A stretch of 64,000 bases of DNA, from the NCBI RefSeq assembly GCF_007981265.1, contig NZ_CP034363.1, forward strand, positions 2,666,001 through 2,730,000, in the 5' to 3' direction. Both the position numbers and the translations under genes were made by a program. The notes under the pieces were generated by a model. It ran no database searches, had not been told where the DNA came from, and saw only the letters and a list, made by a program, of their open reading frames with translations. The stretch comes from Pantoea sp. CCBC3-3-1. GTDB taxonomy: Bacteria; Pseudomonadota; Gammaproteobacteria; Enterobacterales; Enterobacteriaceae. Below, one piece after another: positions 26,739 through 34,326 of the stretch; within the stretch, counting starts at the first letter, position 1; each line of letters starts with the position of its first letter.

Positions 26739-27581
26739 TTAAAAACTGTAATCCATCGTTAACACTACTTTTCCTATGGCATTCACCTCGTCAGCGCCAC
26801 ATGTGAAGTTAGTTCCTTTACTCGTTACACTAATCTTGCGCCCCGGTAAAAGAGTAATATCATAAATGTCGTATTTATCGTCAATACTCAACAGCCAACG
26901 TCCATTACTGATACTGGACACACTAGTATCAATAACCCACGAACCCGAGTTACTTAAAATAAATACAGGCTCATCAAGAGGGTGTGGAATAAAAGTTAAA
27001 TCTCCCGTCCAGTTTCCGGCATCCTGCAGCACACCTGCACTCAGATTCTTACGCTGGACTGCTATGCCAGCGCTTTCCTTGGCGTTCCCGCCTGCCTTCG
27101 CACCCTGACCTGTTGCCAGCCACTGTAAAGAAACGCCAGTATCAAGCGCGCAAGTTACTACAACGTCACCGGGAAAATAATTCCTGCGTATCCAGGTGCT
27201 TACTGTACCAGACGAGATACCCATCAAATCACAGAGTTGCTTCTGCAAGGTGAAACCGTAGGCATCCATGATACGTCGAAGCACTGGCCTGCCACCGTTA
27301 GAAATGATCTCGTCGTAAAGGGCTTTCCCTTTAGAAGAGGATGACATAACAAGCGAACTCGCATTTGCAAGTTTCCCAGTAGTAAGTAGTTTGAGATCAC
27401 TGCCGGTATCCAGCGCGCACTTCACAAACGCACTGCCTGGTACGCTATCACGCTTTACCCAGTTGCTTACGTTAGCAGCTGGCACACCAAGGCATTCAGC
27501 TAATGTTTTCTGTGTAGTAACGCCATACGCAGTAGACAGACGCTCAATTATTTCTAACGCCGTTCCTTCGGTAAAATCCAT
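26739..27581 (-). CDS. cI: CI-type lysogeny repressor with duplicated DNA-binding domain
   Basis: A 280-residue repressor. Two consecutive CI-type helix-turn-helix units are visible at about 11-70 and 100-159; they align residue by residue (AYGVTTQKTLAECLGV with AYGFTLQKQLCDLMGI; CALDTGSDLKLLTTGK with CALDTGVSLQWLATGQ). The C-terminal oligomerisation domain (about 185-280, with LLPGRKISV and FTCGADEVNAIGKVV) matches the pattern of coliphage 186 CI. The 186 protein (192 aa) has a single DNA-binding unit, so the extra 90 residues are a tandem duplication. It should repress the rightward early genes. Confidence 0.85.
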   Translation of the reverse strand: MDFTEGTALEIIERLSTAYGVTTQKTLAECLGVPAANVSNWVKRDSVPGSAFVKCALDTGSDLKLLTTGKLANASSLVMSSSSKGKALYDEIISNGGRPVLRRIMDAYGFTLQKQLCDLMGISSGTVSTWIRRNYFPGDVVVTCALDTGVSLQWLATGQGAKAGGNAKESAGIAVQRKNLSAGVLQDAGNWTGDLTFIPHPLDEPVFILSNSGSWVIDTSVSSISNGRWLLSIDDKYDIYDITLLPGRKISVTSKGTNFTCGADEVNAIGKVVLTMDYSF

Positions 27582-27592
27582 AAGCCACCAAA

Positions 27593-27635
27593 TAAATAAA
27601 CTTTTGTTGTTTACTAATTATCATTTGTTTATTTA
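27593..27635. promoter_or_regulatory. Early-promoter/operator region between cI and cox
   Basis: TAAATAAAC (27593-27601) and GTTTATTTA (27627-27635) are perfect inverted repeats in the 114-bp divergent spacer, with AT-rich promoter-like sequence between. These are likely CI (or Cox) operator arms. Confidence 0.55.
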
Positions 27636-27695
27636 GGATGCATCACACCACATGAAACACCGTATAACAAAACGACCAAAAGGAGATATTGCTCC

Positions 27696-28097
27696 ATGCA
27701 TACTGAAAATGCAAACAGCCAAAATGCATTTGACTCTGCGCAGTCACAACAATTTATTGCTCAGATTACGTCTGCTCTGATGCCTGCACTCAGGGCAGCC
27801 GTTAACGCTGCCGTAGACCGTGCCATCAGCCTTAACACCTCGCCAACCATGTCTAAGGAAGACTTCGCAGCAGCCAACGGGATCAGCAAATCTGTGCTGG
27901 AAAAATGGATTGCCAACGGTGTCATACTCTTAGCCCCTACCCCAACCAGTGCTGTCACACGCATTATCAAATGTAAAAAGACTGGCAGGACACGTACTGA
28001 CGTAATGGAAAAGCATGGCAATGCTCTGATTAACGTTGCCGCATGGCGTGAAAAGAACCGTCAGCAAGCCCTCAATTGTCGCTATATCAAACCATAA
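27696..28097 (+). CDS. Cox/Apl-like excisionase-regulator
   Basis: A 133-residue protein, first rightward gene after the operator region. The N-terminal half is an alanine-rich helix. The C-terminal half has a winged-helix pattern (KEDFAAANGISKSVLEKWIANGVI, then NVAAWREKNRQQA) typical of Cox proteins of P2-like phages, which switch transcription from lysogeny to lysis and act as directionality factor for Int. AAGGAG lies 12 nt before the ATG. Confidence 0.65.
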   Translation: MHTENANSQNAFDSAQSQQFIAQITSALMPALRAAVNAAVDRAISLNTSPTMSKEDFAAANGISKSVLEKWIANGVILLAPTPTSAVTRIIKCKKTGRTRTDVMEKHGNALINVAAWREKNRQQALNCRYIKP

Positions 28098-28128
28098 CTT
28101 GATTATGCAAGCTCAAGGATCGGTAGCC

Positions 28129-28518
28129 ATGTTTGATTTTCAAGTTTCTCAACAATCTCATTTCGAAAATGCGTGCCGTGCTTTTGCTGGCCGCCACAAT
28201 ATTCGTGAGCTGGCGGATAAGATTGGCATGAACCAGCAGACTCTTCGTAATAAGCTCAACCCTGACCAGATGCATCAGCTAACGGCACCAGAAATTGCTG
28301 TGCTGACTGATGTAACTGAAGATGCAACGCTGATCGATGGTTTGCTGGCACAAATGAAATGCTTACCAGCAGTGCCGTTGAATGAAGCTAAGGCCGAACG
28401 TATGACCCACTATGTTATGCAGGCTACGGCTGAATTAGGCAAAGTTGCCGCTGCGGCCGTATCAGGCGAGCGCATGACAGCATCGCGTACCAGCGCATTT
28501 AACCAGGGTAAGGGCTGA
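28129..28518 (+). CDS. cII: CII-like establishment regulator, C-terminally short
   Basis: A 129-residue protein that starts MFDFQVS like 186 CII and keeps its N-terminal helix-turn-helix (NIRELADKIGMNQQTLRNKLNP) and middle region (LTDVTEDATLIDGLLAQM). The 186 protein is 169 residues; here the frame ends in SAFNQGKG, about 40 residues early, in the segment expected for oligomerisation. ATG 28129 has AAGGA upstream; ATG 28105 is in frame but gives an atypical start. It may be a non-functional activator. Confidence 0.75.
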   Translation: MFDFQVSQQSHFENACRAFAGRHNIRELADKIGMNQQTLRNKLNPDQMHQLTAPEIAVLTDVTEDATLIDGLLAQMKCLPAVPLNEAKAERMTHYVMQATAELGKVAAAAVSGERMTASRTSAFNQGKG

Positions 28519-28582
28519 TATACCGGAAAAGAGGCATCTTCAGCTGCGCCGCTCTGACAAAACAGAAGCAGCGTGCGAAAAC

Positions 28583-28789
28583 GTGATCGGCCAGATACGC
28601 GACATCACCCGCGAAACCATCAGCCGGGCGGTCGCCGTGCGCCTTATCGGCGGTACAGAAACCAAAATCAACGGGCAATGGTTCCGCAGTTCTGCCGGTG
28701 GGGAGCTGTTCAGGGCAACAAAACACATTGAAATAGAAAAACTTTTCGCCAGAGTTGAAAAGCTTAGGGAATTTTCCTTTAAAAAATGA
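28583..28789 (+). CDS. Short early-region protein of unknown function
   Basis: A 68-residue frame from GTG 28583, with protein-like content (RDITRETISRAVAVRLIG, then NGQWFRSSAGGELF). The same frame is open upstream to about 28500 without a clear start or Shine-Dalgarno, so the 5' end is uncertain and may be lost to the deletion that shortened cII. GC and codon use resemble the phage backbone. Confidence 0.45.
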   Translation: MIGQIRDITRETISRAVAVRLIGGTETKINGQWFRSSAGGELFRATKHIEIEKLFARVEKLREFSFKK

Positions 28790-28994
28790 TTTGGTCGCCT
28801 GAATAGTGGTGCAAAAATTCGCCTATGCTTGGGAAAAATGCCAAGGCTGTTTAATTAATGCTCGTTACGAATTTTGTCGAAAAAGCTATTTGTATCATGA
28901 TGATATGGATTTTCAGGAACTCTCTTAAAATGCTTTATATCGTTATGATTGCTGTGATACTGTATGTATGAACAGCAATTATTAAGGGGGGATA

Positions 28995-29186
28995 ATGGAC
29001 AGTGAATTGAAAAATCAGGTGATGCTTGAGCGGGTAGAACTCATTGCCAGGCTAACGAATGAGGGAGCCAGGCAAGAGCGTGACAGGGAGATAGCTCTAA
29101 ATCTAATCGCCGAAATTGCAGCCAATAGGAGCCTTACTAATAATCATTTTTCCGTAGTATTTTCGGCTTTGCCGATTGAAAGATAG
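28995..29186 (+). CDS. Small helical early protein
   Basis: A 63-residue, charged, mostly helical protein (MDSELKNQVMLERVEL..., with ARQERDREIALNLIAEIA). GGGGG lies just before the ATG. Small helical proteins of this kind occur in the cII-A interval of P2-like phages. No function assigned. Confidence 0.5.
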   Translation: MDSELKNQVMLERVELIARLTNEGARQERDREIALNLIAEIAANRSLTNNHFSVVFSALPIER

Positions 29187-29237
29187 TCTTTGGTTAATTG
29201 TGGTTACATTTATATATCAGCTTTTATAACTATAAAC

Positions 29238-29373
29238 GCATTAGCTGCATGGATCCATATGAAAATTAACAGTAAAAACAGCATAGTAACATTAAGCAGG
29301 GTGCTGTTTTCGGGGATCATGCAGTTGCATTAAAAGCGATACACAAAGTGGGCAAACGTGGCGGGGATAGCGC
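29238..29373 (+). repeat. Left copy of the cos-region repeat
   Basis: The left copy of an imperfect direct repeat whose right copy is 31517-31653. The last 50 bp (29322-29371) match the right copy at 44 of 50 positions and the first 25 bp at most positions; the middle has diverged. It ends in a degenerate cos-like core (29355-29373, matching the right core at 15 of 19 positions). It occupies the otherwise gene-free gap 29187-29613. Confidence 0.7.
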
Positions 29374-29613
29374 TGAGCTCCAAGAACCAGCTTAGATCAT
29401 TGAACCTCAGTAGCATACGAACCAATATATATGCAGTAAGACACAACTATAAAATTTTTGTTAGCACATATGTTTCATAACTCAGTAAAGCATACAAAGC
29501 AAAACGCTATGAGAGCCATGCTTAAAATTTCCGATTATTGTGGAAAAAGAAGCATGGAGTTATAAGTAAAAAAATGTAAAATGTTCTAAAAATTGCAATG
29601 AGAAGACTCCTAG

Positions 29614-30714
29614 ATGACTGATAATGGATCACCACAAGTTAGAGCTGCGATTTCTGTGCAACAGATTGATCTAACAGCGAAATGTTGGGTGGTTAGACCT
29701 GGTGTTAGGTACAGGTTTTTTTCATATTTTCTTGAAAACGGTGTGATCGCAACTGCTCATTTAGATGGCCTCACACCAGGAAATATCGACTTTACCACTG
29801 AAATTTCGCGAGAAGAAATTTTCGACAGAATCGATGGTCTTGAGCGTATTGGCTCAAGAAACATTCATACTCAAATTGAAAATTTTATCTCTGAAATGTG
29901 TATTGGTGATGTGGTTTTCACGTTGTCAGGAGATTTAGTTGTTCCGGGAGTAATAACTTCATTGCCTTACTTTGATAGAGTACGTTTATCAGATGACCAA
30001 GATAACAATGGATTTCATGTAAGGCGCCATGTTACGTGGGGCGATCCTATTCGTAGAAGAGATGTACCGTTAGCAATTCAAAAATCATTCAATGCTTACC
30101 AAGCTGTATTCTCACTTGGCGATAGGTCAGACGAAGTTCTACACTGGCTAATGTCATTCTTTATAACAGATAATACATTTTGCACAAGTTTAAGAATTGA
30201 GCAGCATGAAGCTATTAAGCACCATACATTAAAACAATTATCTGAACTCGTTGACCGCGTTCAAGTAATATCATTATTAATTGGTGAAGATTTTGATGGT
30301 GAATTTTCAAATGACTTAGTCCAGAGTGAAATGGATAGATTTTATGAGGATGGTCTATTAACGTTAACAGCTCAACAGATGTTAATGTCTCCTGGGGATG
30401 TTTGGCTTCAATTTAGGACTACCAATAGAAAAGCGGGCATCGCTTTTATTTTGATCATGGCTGCGATTTTTAATCAAAATGTATCATTTGCATCAGTAGA
30501 TGATAACCAGATCGGACGTGAAATATTACCTCACATTGAAGGCAAAGCAGAAATTGCCAAAAGTGGATTAAACTTTGAAAGAGTAGCGCAATCCCTTGAG
30601 TTACATGTAAAAAGGCAGAATAGAAACTTTGCCAGGGCGAATCCGACAAGCCGAGAACGCAATTCAGGTATAGACTTCCCTGAAGATGGTGATGCTAGGC
30701 ATTCAGGTGAATAG
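29614..30714 (+). CDS. Cassette gene 1: PUA/EVE-like N-terminal domain plus helical domain
   Basis: A 366-residue protein. Residues about 20-165 (CWVVRPGVRYRFFSYFLENGVIA, an IGDVVFTLSGDLVVPGVI segment, then VTWGDPIRRRDVPLAIQKSF) follow the pattern of the PUA/EVE-like reader domain found at the N terminus of some Mrr-type restriction endonucleases. Residues about 170-330 are helical, with one hydrophobic stretch (GIAFILIMAAIF, about 275-290). No PD-(D/E)XK or HNH motif is evident. GC is low. The stop is 2 nt from the next start, so the two genes form an operon. A nucleic-acid or modified-base sensor is my inference. Confidence 0.6.
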   Translation: MTDNGSPQVRAAISVQQIDLTAKCWVVRPGVRYRFFSYFLENGVIATAHLDGLTPGNIDFTTEISREEIFDRIDGLERIGSRNIHTQIENFISEMCIGDVVFTLSGDLVVPGVITSLPYFDRVRLSDDQDNNGFHVRRHVTWGDPIRRRDVPLAIQKSFNAYQAVFSLGDRSDEVLHWLMSFFITDNTFCTSLRIEQHEAIKHHTLKQLSELVDRVQVISLLIGEDFDGEFSNDLVQSEMDRFYEDGLLTLTAQQMLMSPGDVWLQFRTTNRKAGIAFILIMAAIFNQNVSFASVDDNQIGREILPHIEGKAEIAKSGLNFERVAQSLELHVKRQNRNFARANPTSRERNSGIDFPEDGDARHSGE

Positions 30715-30716
30715 CT

Positions 30717-31439
30717 ATGTTTTATGAATTCATTAAAGAAAATTGGTGTATTTTAGTAGTATTTCTTAAAGAACATTGGTTTATTTCAGGAGTGCTTTTA
30801 GTAGCACTTGTTTCTTTTGTATATAAATTTAGAGATATTTACCGAACTCACGCTCAGTTTAATAATGTAGTTATATCGCTTTGTGCAATATTTACCATTT
30901 TATGGGGAGGATATGTTTTTGATGTCTTACATCAGAGAGATAAAGCAGAGGCTGATCTTGTCGAGCTCACAAATAGAATAAGAGACACTGAGGCGACGTT
31001 CTTCAATGTTGACGTTAAAGTGGTTAGGATTGACGATGTTTTTTATATAAACCCAGTAGTTAAAATCAAAAATAACAGTAACAAAAGAATTTATGTAAAA
31101 TTAAAAAAAGAATCCCTTACTGTCAGCCGTGTTGCTTCTGATGGGGCTAAACAGGTAGCTATGAAAATATATCATCCCAACTATTACGAAGAGTTGGCTC
31201 TCTTAGATTCAAAAGATAAAAATGGGAAAAAAGCTGAGAACATCCCATTGTATGATATTTCGGTTCCTGTTTCAGCCGAAAGAAGTTTAAGCTATTTGGT
31301 TTCAACTAAGAAAGCTGGAATGTATTATGTTACGTTTAGTGCTCAAGCCATGGATGAAAAAGGCGTCCCAATTACAAAATTAATAAATGGGAAAAAATCA
31401 ATTTGGTTTTCATCTTCATATATTGAGGTTAAAAAATAG
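30717..31439 (+). CDS. Cassette gene 2: two-TM membrane protein with beta-rich domain
   Basis: A 240-residue protein. TM helices lie at about 18-37 (HWFISGVLLVALVSFVYKF) and 51-68 (VVISLCAIFTILWGGYVF). A short coiled coil (about 72-90, RDKAEADLVELTNRIRD) is followed by a C-terminal domain of likely beta strands. Translationally coupled to the preceding gene. Arrangement (cytosolic sensor-like protein plus small membrane protein) resembles sensor/effector defence pairs, but no known family is recognised. Confidence 0.6.
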   Translation: MFYEFIKENWCILVVFLKEHWFISGVLLVALVSFVYKFRDIYRTHAQFNNVVISLCAIFTILWGGYVFDVLHQRDKAEADLVELTNRIRDTEATFFNVDVKVVRIDDVFYINPVVKIKNNSNKRIYVKLKKESLTVSRVASDGAKQVAMKIYHPNYYEELALLDSKDKNGKKAENIPLYDISVPVSAERSLSYLVSTKKAGMYYVTFSAQAMDEKGVPITKLINGKKSIWFSSSYIEVKK

Positions 31440-31516
31440 CCTTATTTTTTCTTAAGGAGCTAAGCGCTTTTAAACCGGACTCCGTCGGCGATTTTAAGGT
31501 GCTATGGACACAGCAT

Positions 31517-31653
31517 GCATTAGGCGCATGGATCTGCATGCAGCTATCATGCCGAAAAACATACGACGTACCTAGTACTGGCCTCGTTTTTTTATCTGTT
31601 GCAACTGCACTAAAAGCGATACACAAAGCGGGCAGGCGTGGCGGGGATAGCAT
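31517..31653 (+). repeat. Right copy of the cos-region repeat, with the P2/186-type cos site
   Basis: The core 31635-31653, GGCGTGGCGGGGATAGCAT, matches the P2 cohesive end GGCGAGGCGGGGAAAGCAC at 16 of 19 positions, and the 186 cos (from memory) almost exactly. Downstream TGCGCGC also matches P2. Here terminase would make the staggered cut during packaging. Short frames that can be read across it are not genes. The gap 31440-31851 holds nothing else I recognise. Confidence 0.75.
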
Positions 31654-31851
31654 TGCGCGCGGAGGGAATAAGCATGTACACTTAAGTTCCTATGTTACTG
31701 CCTTGTGAATGGTTATAAGAGTAAGCGTTAGGTTGTGTCAGGTCGTATAAAGTGGTTTTTTAAAAAGGGAATAATAGTATTTTTTTAAATTAAATTATGA
31801 AACTGTCCGGCCTTGTATGAGACACAATTTTTAATACTTCAAAGGTGAAAG

Positions 31852-33095
31852 ATGAACGATGCAATAAAAGAATTTGCAGGGGTTGTAAAGGAGGCTTTGG
31901 TAACACCAGTACAAGAAGCCTTCGTCTACAGAGCAAGAAACCCTTTCTTTGGCACGCTAATAATTTCTTGGCTTTGTTATAACTGGAATAAAGTTGCCTT
32001 TTTCTTCCTCTCAGATATGGAAGTGATAAAGAGAATACATTATATTAGAGAAAAAATACCTGATAATTCTATTTTTTTTGGTGAAAGTATACCTCACACA
32101 CATTCAATTTTTTTTCCAATATTCTGGGCTAGTTTACTTTCTTTAACATTCCCTTTTTTTACTTATGCTTCTATATTAATACATAAAAAGATATTTTCAA
32201 GTATTGAAAGTGTGAATGTACAGAGAGAGAAAATCGTATTACATTACAGCGAGAGTTAGTCATTGAAACGGCTTTAAATGAAACAGCCAGAAGCAAACAA
32301 TTAGCGACTGATGAGGCTGACATTGAGGCGCAAAGAGATAGGGCTGCTGCACACAGAATTAATATTGAATCTTTAAAAAAAGAGCATCAAGCGTTATCTA
32401 CTATCATCAATGACATGGAAGCTCAGCAATCATCATCACAGTTGAAGCTTGAACAACTTAGTTCCGATGTCATACAGGCAAGCAAAGATTTAGATACTTT
32501 AGATAAAAAACACAAAAGCTTTTCAGCTCTTAATATGCGTTTTGATTCATTGCAATCTGAAAATAAAAATATTGAAAAGGAACTTTCACTTACAAAAGGC
32601 AGGTATGAGGAAATCTTTGTAAAATATGAAAAATCTCAAGGAGAGAATATCAATCTTAATGAAGTTATTAATAAATTAAAAAAAGATAAAATTAATGCAG
32701 AGTCCATCATAAAATCGCAGAAGTTAATATTAGCAAGGGCAAAGGGGTTTTCTGAATATCTGGGTGATGCTTTCCCAAATTTATTTGTCATTGGCAGTGA
32801 TGGCATTGCTGAGGGTTTTTCTTCTAAACATCTTTCAATGTTCAAGAAAGCTTATGAGGAATCGATTAATAATAAGTCTGTTGTTTTGGGTGAAGGGATA
32901 GGGTTAGGGCTTGGTTCCATTGTGGGAAATAGTAAAGGGGTTGATTTAGGAGCGGCAGTAAAAAATAATTCAGGTTTTGGGTTAGGATTAACAGTAAAAA
33001 ATAATTCAGGTGTTGGATTAGGATATGGATTTAAATCTAGTTCAGGTGTAGGAATAAAATCTTATGAAGGAAAAAATAAAAAGAAAAATGGATGA
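31852..33095 (+). pseudogene. Two-TM coiled-coil protein with glycine-rich tail, frame broken at an (AG)4 tract
   Basis: The first frame (31852-32259) encodes an N-terminal membrane part: RARNPFFGTLIISWLCYNW, then a second hydrophobic segment SIFFPIFWASLLSLTFPFF. It leaves register at the dinucleotide run 32222-32229. Removing one AG (or adding one base) fuses it to a frame that continues to 33095 with a long coiled coil (32260-32750), a short globular part, and three glycine-rich repeats (VKNNSGFGLGLT type, 36-nt period). The fused product would be 413 residues. It lies between cos and Q. The downstream part could restart at ATG 32415. Confidence 0.65.
32958..33055 (+). repeat. 36-bp tandem repeats in the glycine-rich tail
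   Basis: GTAAAAAATAATTCAGGT occurs at 32958-32975 and exactly 36 bp later at 32994-33011, with a third, diverged unit after it. They encode repeated (V/F)K-(N/S)2-SG-(F/V)G-hG units. Confidence 0.75.
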
Positions 33096-33128
33096 GGTTA
33101 GGGCCTGCTTAGGCCCTACCATAACCTA

Positions 33129-34154
33129 TTAGGGTAAGTTGTAGCTTGTAAAACTAATCACCTCTTCCCCCATCCACTCATTAATCTCCTTCATCCGCTC
33201 CTGCAACGGCGTCAGTTCATTACGCACAAATACCTGCGACGCCTTTACCGCATCCCCGAAGCCGCCGGAGTTGTCCGGGATAATGCCCATCATTTGCGGC
33301 GGTACGCGGTGCGCGCTTAGCAGGTCGTCGCGGCTGGCCTTTTTGATGTTAAAGAAATCATCCTTTGTCGCCACCTCACTAAGCGGCAGAATCTTGATGC
33401 CGTCCGGCTTGCCGTTCGGCGCGTACATAAACAGGTTACGGAAGTTACCCAGGCCTTTCGTGTCGCGCATTGCCTGACGCATCCGGTCTACGTCGCTGGA
33501 GCTTTGCGCTGCGTCGGTCATGTACAGGATGTAACCGGCGTGCGCGCCGTTCTGGTAGTACTTGCGGCGAAACAGCGTGGCCGCTTCATTCAGCCAGGCG
33601 GAGTTGAGCGCGCTGAGGTATTCCGGCAGACCGTACAGCTCCTGGTTAATGTCCGGCTCAATCAGGTGAAACACGCTGTTGTTGGCAAACTGGTGCGGCT
33701 CCTTCCAGTCGTTCACAAACCAGTAGTCACCCTCTTTAACGCCCTTGCGGGTGAACTTGGCCGGGGTGGTTTCCAGCCTGAACGGCCTGCCCAGGCTGTT
33801 ACGGCGCAGTTCGGCAAACGCATTCCCGAATACCAGATAATCCAGCGCAAACTTGCTGAACTCCTGCTGGCTCATCATCGGATGCGGGATAAAGGTTGAG
33901 GCCAGAATGTTTCGTTTCACGTAAATCGGCGAGCTGTGATGCACCGCCGAGCGCAGGCTTTTTGCCAGCCCGTGAAAGCTGACCGGTGGCTCGTACCAGC
34001 GCCCGTTGCCGATGCACTCGGCATAATCCAGAATATCGCGCTTGTCCATCACCGGCGTTGGCTCGCCGAAGGTAAATGCCTCAACCTGCTGTGGCGCGGC
34101 CGGTGCGGATTGTGGTTTAACCGAATATGCCTTACGGCCGTTGCGCTTAGCCAT
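33129..34154 (-). CDS. Q: Portal protein (P2 gpQ-like)
   Basis: A 341-residue portal, close to P2 gpQ (344). Visible family blocks: ECIGNGRWYEPPVSFHGLAKS, DYLVFGNAFAELRRN, FHLIEPDINQELYGLPEYLSAL and SAHRVPPQMMGIIPDNSGGFG. It forms the dodecameric ring through which terminase pumps DNA. The frame is open further upstream, but the conserved start is ATG 34154, nested in the end of the small gene 34147-34326. The leftward P-small gene-Q operon is as in P2, with cos beyond. Confidence 0.93.
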   Translation of the reverse strand: MAKRNGRKAYSVKPQSAPAAPQQVEAFTFGEPTPVMDKRDILDYAECIGNGRWYEPPVSFHGLAKSLRSAVHHSSPIYVKRNILASTFIPHPMMSQQEFSKFALDYLVFGNAFAELRRNSLGRPFRLETTPAKFTRKGVKEGDYWFVNDWKEPHQFANNSVFHLIEPDINQELYGLPEYLSALNSAWLNEAATLFRRKYYQNGAHAGYILYMTDAAQSSSDVDRMRQAMRDTKGLGNFRNLFMYAPNGKPDGIKILPLSEVATKDDFFNIKKASRDDLLSAHRVPPQMMGIIPDNSGGFGDAVKASQVFVRNELTPLQERMKEINEWMGEEVISFTSYNLP

Positions 34155-34326
34155 GATTACCGCCTTTAACGTCGTTATCACCAAATACCGGTGCACACTG
34201 GTAAAGCCAGCGGAATGCTTCAGCTCTGGTCATGCTTTTTTCTCGCATAGTTTCTGTAATTAAACCCCGGTCTGAAATGAGCTTCCAGCAAACAGGGTTG
34301 GTGTTGTGGTCGGACATATTCTTCAT
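34147..34326 (-). CDS. Small protein between terminase and portal genes
   Basis: A 59-residue frame whose ATG (34326-34324) overlaps the terminase stop by one base and whose end overlaps the portal start by 8 nt, the tight packing of coupled phage genes. Sequence MKNMSDHNTNPVCWKL, then REKSMTRAEAFRWLYQCAPVFG; an inner ATG (34317) is possible. No known domain. The overlaps and codon fit make it likely real. Confidence 0.6.
   Translation of the reverse strand: MKNMSDHNTNPVCWKLISDRGLITETMREKSMTRAEAFRWLYQCAPVFGDNDVKGGNHG

Noticed and set aside
31429..31708. Short frames on both strands across the right cos region
   Set aside because: They read through the cos repeat, have no ribosome-binding site, and the plus frame's similarity to the left copy is explained by the duplicated DNA.
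32950..33060. Possible CRISPR-like or satellite array from the 36-bp repeats
   Set aside because: Only two good copies, directly adjacent, in coding sequence encoding a glycine-rich protein repeat.
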